Part shown: piece by piece, positions 53,125 to 60,066 of the stretch
Layout: each line of letters starts with the position of its first letter
Position numbering within the stretch: position 1 is the stretch's first letter
Assembly (NCBI RefSeq): GCF_047238345.1
Contig: NZ_JBDFMQ010000002.1
Location: 1-64,000, forward strand
Direction of reading: 5' to 3'
DNA: 64,000 nt
Source: Shouchella sp047238345
GTDB taxonomy: Bacteria; Bacillota; Bacilli; Bacillales; Bacillaceae_D
The notes under the pieces: model-generated
What the model was told of the DNA's origin: nothing
The model's input: the letters and a program-made list of their open reading frames with translations, nothing else
Database searches by the model: none
Position numbers and translations under genes: made by a program

Positions 53125-53168
53125 AAAAATCACTAAGGGCTACATATACGTAACCCTTAGTGATTTTT
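53125..53168 (-). terminator. Terminator of the tandem-RHH gene copy B
   Basis: AAAAATCACTAAGGG and CCCTTAGTGATTTTT form a 15-bp perfect stem overlapping the stop codon, with A and T runs allowing both directions. Confidence 0.85.
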
Positions 53169-53774
53169 CATAAAAGCGTCAATTGCGTCTTTTAGTGAAT
53201 GCTTGCCATGTCGAAACTTCGTCACAATCATGTCCAGTAAGTGAAAGAGCGTGACATCGACCGTTTCTTCATTGTGTGTATGGATATACTTAAGAACTTC
53301 CTTTAATTGCTGCTTGCGACCCGCATCGAGTTCAGTCATGACCGTTTTTTGAACATACTGTTGCAACACCGGTGTGTCCGTAACCGCAACTTTTAGAAGC
53401 AAGCCGGCGCTGGATGTTGTCGTTTTGCCAAGTGCATGCGCAAAGTTTTCTAACTCATTAAAAACGGGCTTTGATAGCCTCATGGTCATTTTATGTTTTC
53501 GTTCTGGGACGCGAATAATTTTACTTCCTTCTAGAGTCTGATTCCCTACATAGAGGGTGCCGTTTTGCCAATAATCGCGTACAAACTGACCCGCAAATTG
53601 TTCCATCACAAGTTGGCTTTCTAAACTATGCTGTACTATTGTTTCGCCAACCGTTTTTATGGGTTTCATCGTGATGTACGAGACTCGATCAAAGGTCTCA
53701 TATAAGGTAGAGGGAATGGTCGGTCTACAATCACGTTTTTTATCACTACGCTCTTTTCTCACATGCGCTTCCAC
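53157..53774 (-). CDS. Tandem ribbon-helix-helix-like plasmid protein, copy B (205 aa)
   Basis: GTG 53774 lies 7 nt after AAGGAGG. The leader RKERSDKKRDCRP and the two RHH-like units (residues ~18-55, TLYETFDRVSYITMKPIKTV; ~94-130, KMTMRLSKPVFNELENFAHA) align with the 208-aa protein at 30836-31462 over the whole length. The C-terminal ~55 residues are helical, ending LKDAIDAFMKNH. It is divergent from a 37-aa micro-peptide gene, as in copy A. A 25-bp element with dyad character lies upstream and is repeated at 54456. Family unknown; DNA binding inferred. Confidence 0.7.
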   Translation of the reverse strand: MEAHVRKERSDKKRDCRPTIPSTLYETFDRVSYITMKPIKTVGETIVQHSLESQLVMEQFAGQFVRDYWQNGTLYVGNQTLEGSKIIRVPERKHKMTMRLSKPVFNELENFAHALGKTTTSSAGLLLKVAVTDTPVLQQYVQKTVMTELDAGRKQQLKEVLKYIHTHNEETVDVTLFHLLDMIVTKFRHGKHSLKDAIDAFMKNH

Positions 53775-53803
53775 TTAGTATCCTCCTTCTTCCATTGAGA
53801 GCA

Positions 53804-53828
53804 TTAGGAATCATTCCATGGTTCCTAG
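53804..53828. promoter_or_regulatory. 25-bp repeated element, copy 1
   Basis: TTAGGAATCATTCCA-N3-TTCCTAG, lying in the divergent region of module B, 30 bp upstream of the RHH start. It has interrupted dyad symmetry (TAGGAA...TTCCTA). Copy 2 at 54456-54480 is identical at 22 of 25 positions. Confidence 0.6.
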
Positions 53829-53926
53829 TCTTGTAGAGTCTATGAGCAAAGGGGACAAGGTATGTATAAAACCCGTGGATCTTGCTCAAACTACTAGCAA
53901 AAGCGAGTTTAGGAGAGTGGCTAAGA

Positions 53927-54040
53927 ATGGGTATTAAGATGACGGATCAACAAGCGAAGCAATATGCGAAGGACATCATTGCTTTAGCGAAAAAACACAA
54001 TCTCTACATGCCACCAAAGAAAAAGCAAAAGAAAGCGTAA
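53927..54040 (+). CDS. Micro-peptide of module B, 37 aa
   Basis: ATG 53927 follows TTAGGAGAGTGGC. The product begins MGIKMTDQQAKQYAKDI, is helical, and ends in a lysine-rich tail KKKQKKA. It aligns with the 33-aa peptide of module A (MG-hydrophobic-KM, AK-spaced helix, basic end). Its position divergent to the tandem-RHH gene is conserved in the two modules, about 150 bp away. The role is unknown; a DNA- or protein-binding partner of the RHH protein is possible. Confidence 0.65.
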   Translation: MGIKMTDQQAKQYAKDIIALAKKHNLYMPPKKKQKKA

Positions 54041-54118
54041 TCTAGCCCTCAAATGGCTGGTGAACAAAATGGCAAAAAACGAGTTGATTTATAGCACGGA
54101 CAGGCTTAAGGGCGATCT

Positions 54119-54397
54119 TTGGATGGCTTTTTTTATCATGCTCTTGCTCAACATTTTCACCAGTATATTGGAGCTGTCTCGTCCGTTGCATCACATGAAC
54201 CATTTGCATCTATAGAGATTCCAGCAATGACATGGGCAATCTTTGAAGTTGATGGTGACTGGACACATGTAGAAGAGCTTTGGCAACGCATTTATACCGA
54301 ATGGTTTTCCACCGTTCCTTATGAACTAATTAGGCCTGAAATGCTAGCAAGTCAAAATGACAAAAGTGAAATTTGGATTGGTATTAGAGAGAAATAA
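54119..54397 (+). pseudogene. GyrI/AraC effector-binding domain fragment
   Basis: The frame contains the end of a GyrI-like (AraC C-terminal) ligand-binding domain: EIPAMTWAIFEVDGDWTHV, then WQRIYTEWFSTVPYEL and SEIWIGIREK. The usual N-terminal DNA-binding part and the first half of the effector fold are absent, and the start (TTG 54119) has no ribosome site. It is probably the remnant of a larger regulator. Confidence 0.6.
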
Positions 54398-54455
54398 AAA
54401 CATCCAAACCCTGTCCTCCCCTCTAGTAATTTGAACGATTTTTGCTAGGTTACCT

Positions 54456-54480
54456 TTAGGAATCATTCCACGCTTCCTAG
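54456..54480. promoter_or_regulatory. 25-bp repeated element, copy 2
   Basis: TTAGGAATCATTCCA-N3-TTCCTAG, as at 53804, differing only in the three-base spacer (CGC instead of TGG). It precedes a terminator and the DUF4177 gene. Confidence 0.6.
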
Positions 54481-54540
54481 CTTTATGAAACGTACAAAAA
54501 GAGTGGGGGGGTTCTCCGTGTCCCAAGACAAATTAATACG

Positions 54541-54573
54541 AGAGGGCTTTCTCATGTGGAAAGCTCTTTTTAT
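54541..54573 (+). terminator. Terminator upstream of the DUF4177 gene
   Basis: AGAGGGCTTTC pairs with GGAAAGCTCT(TTTT) with one mismatch; the loop is 6 nt. It may end a short transcript beginning near the 25-bp element. Confidence 0.7.
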
Positions 54574-54608
54574 GGTACGATGAAGGATAATACGAAGGGG
54601 TGATGTTG

Positions 54609-54788
54609 ATGGAGTATAAAACCATTCTTTTGCCAGTCGCTTTAACGAAAAACCAAACCCTTCACATTCAAGACGTTCTGAATCAGCTTGCGGATGAAGG
54701 CTGGGAATTGGTTTCTCTACAAGCGCAGCAGCGTGCTGGGGGCATTGATGGTAACTTGACGGTGTTGAAGCGCAATAAATTGGCGTAA
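54609..54788 (+). CDS. DUF4177-family small protein, 59 aa
   Basis: ATG 54609 follows GAAGGGG. The sequence MEYKTILLPVALTKNQTLHI...LNQLADEGWELVSLQ matches the DUF4177 pattern (EYK start, N-x-x-G-x-EGWELV-x core). These short proteins are widespread and of unknown function. It lies alone after a terminator. An opposing ORF over the same region lacks a ribosome site. Confidence 0.75.
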   Translation: MEYKTILLPVALTKNQTLHIQDVLNQLADEGWELVSLQAQQRAGGIDGNLTVLKRNKLA

Positions 54789-55145
54789 TACCTAAGAGCT
54801 TCTTGGCCCTAAATCGGGTCACTGAAAAGGTGAAGACTGCGTAAAGGCATGCAGTGTAGCTAATGGACCTGGACCTCTAAAAAAGATGGTGGTTGAAAGT
54901 GAACGATCAATCGGTAGATGGTGAAAACCATAGTCGGAAGGACATTCATCAACGTGGTGGCTTTCTATGGAGAATAGACTACGGGAACCGGTAAGTATTG
55001 GAAACCATTCATTTGGGGTCTTGGTTCATTGACTTAATATTGCTAAAGTTCGCTACCAGACTAAGTAAGGTTGATTCAGAAAAGAGTGTGAATAGCTATC
55101 TTATAAACAAAGCTGAAAAAACAAAAAAAAACAATTGTTTCACTT
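54789..55145. other. GC-richer non-coding stretch
   Basis: No ORF with a ribosome site was found between the DUF4177 gene and the broken gene that follows. The stretch 54820-55000 is richer in G and in short complementary segments than its surroundings (for example around GCGTAAAGGCATGCAGTGT), which could mean a structured RNA or an old mobile-element remnant. I could not match a known RNA family. Confidence 0.3.
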
Positions 55146-55149
55146 GAAA

Positions 55150-55494
55150 GTGAAGATATGCAAAGTAAGGTTTTCAGCAGTTTTAACCTGGAGACTCAAG
55201 TCCAAGTCCTACAACGAACCATTCAGCGGTATGAGCAAGCTACCAAACGAAACAGAGCAAAGAGCGGAAAATTGATTGAATTGCGACATTCGTTCATTTC
55301 AACAGGTGCGAACGGCATTTGAAATGATCAATGGCCAACGAAACCTATGTATGTGTAAGAAGCTTGAGCAAACACGGCTATCAAGACGAGCGCTAACCTA
55401 TTTTGTTTTTGTTGGTGCGTTTCATGTCCTTCTTGAACCAAGCCTCCCTACCTTATTAAAAAACAAAGGCTATCCAGTAGAACGCATCTTGTAA
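55150..55494 (+). pseudogene. Frameshifted gene of unknown family
   Basis: A first frame reads VFSSFNLETQVQVLQRTIQR to RAKSGKLIELRHSF, then the second frame continues with DIRSFQQVRTAFEMINGQRN and a hydrophobic-containing end (RALTYFVFVGAFHVLLEPSL) to a stop at 55494. The two overlap around 55270, consistent with one frameshifted gene. No start or family was recognised. A strong hairpin follows. Confidence 0.45.
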
Positions 55495-55504
55495 ATCGTA
55501 TAAG

Positions 55505-55530
55505 CGACCAGCCAAAAGGCTGGTCGGTTT
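55505..55530 (+). terminator. Terminator
   Basis: CGACCAGCC-AAAA-GGCTGGTCG is a perfect 9-bp stem followed by GTTTG. Confidence 0.65.
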
Positions 55531-55813
55531 GTTGTGAGAAGGAATGATATCTTCACTTCCAGGATGATGAAAAGCGACTGTTTGCTCTGGGGTATTTCCT
55601 CTTCCTCGTTTTCTTACTTTATGTGCATGTGCTTAGGTGTCATCGTTAGACTGAGCTAGTTTCTTGCTTTCCTCAGCCCAACACGAAACAGAAGTGAATA
55701 CAATCTCTTACAATTCCCAATAGATGGAATGAGCGTAAAAAATACGGTCTTAAAGCAGCACGTCGTGCGCCTCGGTTCTCAAAACGTTAATAGAAGTATT
55801 GATATATCAATGT

Positions 55814-56303
55814 TTACAGAGATTTTTGGTTCAAGTTGGTGCAAGTCAACTTGAACATTATAAAGCACTTAACAGATTTAAAGCATCGGTATCTTGCTGG
55901 TGCTTTTTTTGGCATTAATTCTAGATAATAATTTTGTGTAGTTTGGATATTTATATGTCCCAATCGCTTTGATACATAAGCAATATCTACGTCTTGAGGA
56001 AATAAAAATGGTGCGTGCGCATCTCTCAAACCACGAAACGTTTTTTTAAATGTCTAGTTTCTCGAGTAGTTCATTCAATTGTTCAGATTGTTTAAATCCT
56101 CCAAAACTAAAAATATAACCATTTTCTTTAACAGGAGTCCTACGAATAAGCTCATACACTTCTTTGTTATTAGAAACATCACGTTTTGCATTTTGTGTCT
56201 TCAATGAAGTATCGTTAGAGGCAGGACTGATGGAATGTCTAACTTCTATTCCGTATTCATAAAGATTCTCTGGTCGTATTGCTAATAGTTCTCCACGTCG
56301 CAT
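55814..56303 (-). pseudogene. Tyrosine recombinase (phage integrase) C-terminal half, frameshifted
   Basis: The upstream frame has the Arg-I region MRRGELLAIRPENLYEYGIE and ends at LLEKLDI; the next frame continues FRGLRDAHAPFLFPQDVDIA...YVSKRLGH...TTQNYYLELMPKK. A homopolymer T/A run near 56040 marks the frameshift. The usual HxLRHTHA box is altered (FRGLRDAHA), and the N-terminal half is missing. It is a dead integrase, indicating an old site-specific element. Confidence 0.8.
55829..55856. repeat. 10-bp inverted repeat at the integrase end
   Basis: GTTCAAGTTG (55829-55838) and CAACTTGAAC (55847-55856) are exactly complementary with an 8-nt spacer. No T run follows in either direction, so a recombinase- or protein-binding site is as likely as a terminator. 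Confidence 0.45.
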
Positions 56304-56447
56304 GCCTGTTTCTGGTCAAGTATTAGTTTTCATTTGTCAATCTACCTAATATTGAAAGAGCATAAAAATATGAGGTGAGAGCTAACTTAGTATACCAACT
56401 AGTTAGCTCTTTCCGATAGTAAAACAAACGTCTTTAAACGGTTCACT

Positions 56448-57187
56448 TTGGATTATAAGAAGCGTTTTACGCAGAGAATTTATGGTACATCCCCATTAGG
56501 GAATGTGCTTCGCGTAATTCCAGTATCAGAATGGCAGCAACCATTCAAGCAGGATGGGATGAGGGTATTCGTTATTTTGAGACAGCTCCTTTTTATGGTG
56601 CTGGATTATCATAAATGCGTCTTGGTAAAGTGCAATCTCATTATGAACGAGACGAGTATATATAAAGTACAAAAGTTGGCCGAGCTTTTAAAGAAGAAGA
56701 GGAAGAGAAAAAGGACTATTTGAATTTGGCAGGAAAAACAAAATCATTGATGATTATACAGAAGATGGCACATTACGTTCGATGGAACAGAGTTTGGAAA
56801 GATTAAAAACTGACCGTCTTGATATCGTCTATCTGAATTCCAAGGGGATAATTAGATTTCAAAATTTGATGAAGCGAGAAACGAGGATTTTTGCGAGCTT
56901 TCTCAATTGAGTTAGCACTAGAGCTAGAGGAAGCGAAGCCTTATTTAAGTTTATCAATAACCCAATATACGTTAATGCAACATGAACATGCGTTAGAACG
57001 AATGTTACCAAATGCACAACAAAAAGGTATAGGCATTGTTGTTGGAGGACCATTTAATTCTGGTGTCTTGCTCGGCGGTAACCATTTTGATTACGCTAAA
57101 GCCAGTTCTGAAATTAAAGAAAAAGTTCAAGATACAGTTCAAGATACAGTTCAAGATACAGCTCCATTGCCTCGTAAATCACAATAA
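56448..57187 (+). pseudogene. Aldo/keto reductase, heavily degraded
   Basis: Pieces in several frames resemble an aldo/keto reductase of the D-threo-aldose/L-fucose dehydrogenase type: near the start GTSPLGNVLRVIPVSEW and then GIRYFETAPFYGAGLS. At the end, LSITQYTLMQHEHALERML and KGIGIVVGGPFNSGVL lie in one frame (56891-57187). Several frameshifts separate them. The last coding part contains three tandem copies of a 12-bp unit GTTCAAGATACA (57125-57160). Confidence 0.75.
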
Positions 57188-57422
57188 TTAATCTTATGTG
57201 CAGTGTATGAATGATCGGCTGTGTGTAAGATTATTTTTTGTTCTTTAAAATGTGTATTCTACTTTTATTGAATCCGACACCAGCATTACAAATTGTAGTA
57301 GAGAAAACAGTGTTCTTTTGACATAAATGATTATTAACAATTAAAGCGTGAATGATAATCATAATTAAGAATTAATCAAACATTATATAGTACGTTTTCT
57401 CTATGACCTACTCTCATAAAGT

Positions 57423-57452
57423 AAAAAAGCCAAGAGTGATGAGTTCTTGGCT
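57423..57452 (-). terminator. Terminator of the collagen-like gene
   Basis: TCTTGGCT and AGCCAAGA pair; leftward the stem is followed by TTTTTTAC. Confidence 0.75.
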
Positions 57453-57557
57453 CGAAAAGGAATGACTAATGATTAGTTATACTTTCAATATATGCATCCA
57501 TTGCGAGATTGCTACTAACAATCACCTAAATTACCATTTCATTAAAACCATTTATAA

Positions 57558-58694
57558 CTAGTTGATCGCAAGACCTCCACTTGCATATCCAGCAATCGTA
57601 TTAATTAATGTTAATCCAGTAGCTGTAGCAGAGAATACCAATAATAAACGGTCACCTGCACTAACTGGAATATTTAAGCCGGTCGCTAAACCACTAGAAA
57701 TCGTTCCTATACTTAGAACTCCTGTCAAATCTGGTGATAAAGTTACGCTTGCACCAGGAATCGCTGTAAGCACATTTGTAGGCGCTGGACCCGGAGAACG
57801 AAAAATTTGTCCAGTAATCGAAACACTAGAGCCAACTAATGTGAGCGCAGCAGTTGTACTGAAGAAGCCGGATAAGGATGTAATAACGCCATCTCTAGGT
57901 ACGACAAAAGCAAAATTAAGAAGTGTTCCAGCCGCTCCTGTAAGATCTATTGTACCCCCACCAAGTAAACTCACTCCTACAAGTGATGTGCCGAAACCCA
58001 CTAAGCTCGTCGTACCAACTAATCCACCAGCTATTGTCGTCAATGCCGTTGGTAATCCAGATGCAAAAGGAATGATTGCTCCTGCTCCTGGTAGCCCCGT
58101 AACGCCTGTTACGCCCGGTAACCCGGTAGCTCCCGTAACGCCTGTTACGCCTGGTAACCCGGTAGCCCCCGTAACGCCTGTTACGCCTGGTAACCCGGTA
58201 GCCCCCGTAACGCCTGTCACGCCCGGTAACCCGGTAGCCCCCGTAACGCCTGTTACGCCTGGTAACCCGGTAGCCCCCGTAACGCCTGTTACGCCCGGTA
58301 ACCCGATAGCTCCCGTAACGCCTGTTACGCCCGGTAACCCGGTAGCCCCCGTAACGCCTGTTACGCCCGGTAACCCGGTAGCCCCCGTAACGCCTGTTAC
58401 GCCCGGTAACCCGGTAGCTCCGGTAGCTCCGGTAGCTCCCGTAACGCCTGTTACGCCTGGTAACCCGGTAGCTCCCGTAACGCCTGTTACGCCCGTTGGC
58501 CCTGGTATCGGAATAATTATACCGGTTATACCTGTAATGCCCGTTATACCTTCACCAGGTGGTCCCGTTGGCCCTGTTGGTCCTGGCGGCCCGGTGATAC
58601 CAACAATTGGAGGGCAATTTGGGACACCCCCATTATTAGGGGTACGATTAAACCTTTGAATATTATTAAAACATTCATCCCCTTGACTATACAT
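57558..58694 (-). CDS. Collagen-like exosporium (BclA-type) protein
   Basis: A 378-aa protein starting at ATG 58694 behind GAGGAGG. After a ~30-residue leader without a classical signal peptide (typical for exosporium proteins), residues ~33-215 are uninterrupted Gly-X-Y triplets: GPPGPTGPTGPPG, then about nine 12-residue repeats of GVTGVTGATGLP. The C-terminal ~160 residues are hydrophobic beta-strands like the trimeric BclA C-terminal domain. It would form hair-like filaments on the spore surface, possibly glycosylated at threonines. A sigma-K-like promoter precedes it, matching late mother-cell expression. The 36-bp DNA repeats make its length variable. Confidence 0.9.
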   Translation of the reverse strand: MYSQGDECFNNIQRFNRTPNNGGVPNCPPIVGITGPPGPTGPTGPPGEGITGITGITGIIIPIPGPTGVTGVTGATGLPGVTGVTGATGATGATGLPGVTGVTGATGLPGVTGVTGATGLPGVTGVTGAIGLPGVTGVTGATGLPGVTGVTGATGLPGVTGVTGATGLPGVTGVTGATGLPGVTGVTGATGLPGVTGVTGLPGAGAIIPFASGLPTALTTIAGGLVGTTSLVGFGTSLVGVSLLGGGTIDLTGAAGTLLNFAFVVPRDGVITSLSGFFSTTAALTLVGSSVSITGQIFRSPGPAPTNVLTAIPGASVTLSPDLTGVLSIGTISSGLATGLNIPVSAGDRLLLVFSATATGLTLINTIAGYASGGLAIN

Positions 58695-58733
58695 TTATAA
58701 ATTACCTCCTCAACAAATTTTTAACGGCAATAT

Positions 58734-58761
58734 TAGGTTATGAAATTTCTATTAAATGTGT
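58734..58761 (-). promoter_or_regulatory. Sigma-K-like promoter of the collagen-like gene
   Basis: Reading leftward: AC, 17 bases, CATAACCTA, fitting the mother-cell sigma-K pattern (AC-N17-CATANNNTA). It lies about 40 bp upstream of the start codon. Confidence 0.6.
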
Positions 58762-59111
58762 GGACTACTTAGCCTATTAGTAATATATTTTCTTATCATT
58801 TTAATTATTTCAACACTAGAGAACATCCTTTACGTTCAACCGTCATTGTGATTGAAAAATTGATAAATCCTCAGTTCAGAATATATAATAATTGTGCTTT
58901 CAAGCGTTTCAGTGTATTTTGCAGTATTAACAACAATTGTTAGCAGTAATTCTTTTTTACTTATTCTAGTTAGGGTTTCTTTTTTGCATAATAGATAAAA
59001 ATAGAGCTACCAGACTGACCTATAAAGAGCTTTTATAAATAACTGTTTGTATATTAATTAAAGGGTATTCAAAATAACCATGACTACGTAAAATCGCTGA
59101 TATTGTCATAA
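58762..59111. other. AT-rich intergenic region
   Basis: No gene, repeat or clear terminator was seen between the collagen-like gene promoter and the MATE remnant. Confidence 0.4.
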
Positions 59112-59384
59112 TTAGTGCTTGAAAAAAAGAAACCCTCCAACAATTCTTAAATAAAGAGAAGTCTCATCCATTAGTTCAAGTGGTGAGTCCATAAATTGTA
59201 GTAAACATGAACCAAAGAAATATATAAACATACTTATGATAGTTCCAGAAATTAAATTTAGACTTATTGCTGTAACAGCAATGGTTCGAGCCGATTTATA
59301 ACGATTTGCACCTAGATGCTGGCTGATTAAAATAGCTTCTCCTGTTGCAACAAAACTGAACATTACAATAGAAAAAGAGACCAA
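59112..59384 (-). pseudogene. N-terminal fragment of a MATE efflux protein
   Basis: About 90 codons read as an internal MATE segment: VATGEAILISQHLGANRYKS is a family hallmark, followed by hydrophobic helices. The true start is missing and the frame stops soon after the third helix. It is oriented opposite to, and abuts, the C-terminal MATE fragment at 59385-59573. Confidence 0.7.
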
Positions 59385-59573
59385 TATGTAGGAACCGCAT
59401 CAATGTGGGGGATTAGTGTGACGTTTGCATGGTTTTTTGGACTCTACCTTGGTTTAGGCTTGATTGGGGTATGGATTGGTTTTATCGCTGACGAATGGTT
59501 AAGAGGAATTATCATGCTAAGAAGGTGGCGCTCTAAAATTTGGATGACTAAATCATTTATTAAGGAAGATTAA
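59385..59573 (+). pseudogene. C-terminal fragment of a MATE efflux protein
   Basis: The frame YVGTASMWGISVTFAWFFGL ... GVWIGFIADEWLRGIIML matches the end of MATE transporters. No start is present. It abuts the divergently oriented fragment on the minus strand with no gap, implying an inversion with loss of the middle part. Confidence 0.65.
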
Positions 59574-59716
59574 GAAGCAAATTAGGATAAAATAGTAATC
59601 TCATAAAAAGTTTTTATAGCAAAAGTTTTTAGATTAAAGAGGTTAAACTTGAACGCTCATTGAAACGTTTTATGCATGATAGAGGAGGGAACACATACGT
59701 CAAAGGAGTGTCACTT

Positions 59717-59824
59717 ATGAAACAATCTAGAGCAAAGAAAAAGCCAAATTCATCTTGGAAGATCTTTCTTTTAAGTGCATTGGGAGCAGCTGTTGGTGTG
59801 ACAATCTCGGCGCTCCTTCGTTAA
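59717..59824 (+). CDS. Small membrane protein, 35 aa
   Basis: ATG 59717 follows CAAAGGAGTG. A basic N terminus (MKQSRAKKKPNSSWKI) precedes one glycine/alanine-rich membrane helix (FLLSALGAAVGVTISALL), like many short sporulation or stress membrane peptides. A terminator follows at once. No homologue recognised. Confidence 0.6.
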   Translation: MKQSRAKKKPNSSWKIFLLSALGAAVGVTISALLR

Positions 59825-59850
59825 AGGGTACCTGAAGGTACTCTTTTTTA
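59823..59850 (+). terminator. Terminator
   Basis: AGGGTACC-TGAA-GGTACTCT followed by TTTTT; one G-T pair. Confidence 0.75.
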
Positions 59851-60066
59851 CTGCTATTTGTAGGTATTGTTGTATATGTTTAAAAGGAATGAAAGGTTTA
59901 TAATTGAACGTTAAGTTTACTGCTTTGATCGCCAGCGGATGCGTTTGTTAATCCGTGTGTCTCTTCAACGGTTATTATAAACTGTACAGGGTTCATATGA
60001 CTTGTCTTTGATATGATCGTCATACGAGCTTATATTTACAATTATATCTCTATCAAGGAGGGTAAC

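Noticed and set aside
54463..54822. 119-aa minus-strand ORF
   Set aside because: It overlaps the DUF4177 gene and has no ribosome site.
54820..55030. Group II intron remnant
   Set aside because: No characteristic 5' end or domain V-like hairpin could be identified, and no intron-encoded protein is present.
57340..57370. Fur-box-like sequence (GATAATCATAATTA)
   Set aside because: Only partial match to the consensus, and no iron-related gene nearby.
58100..58500. Regular 36-bp repeats resembling a CRISPR array
   Set aside because: The units are contiguous without unique spacers and encode in-frame Gly-X-Y triplets.
57562..58659. 365-aa plus-strand ORF of TP-rich repeats
   Set aside because: It is the antisense of the Gly-X-Y repeat gene; the minus strand has a strong ribosome site, a sigma-K-like promoter and a terminator.
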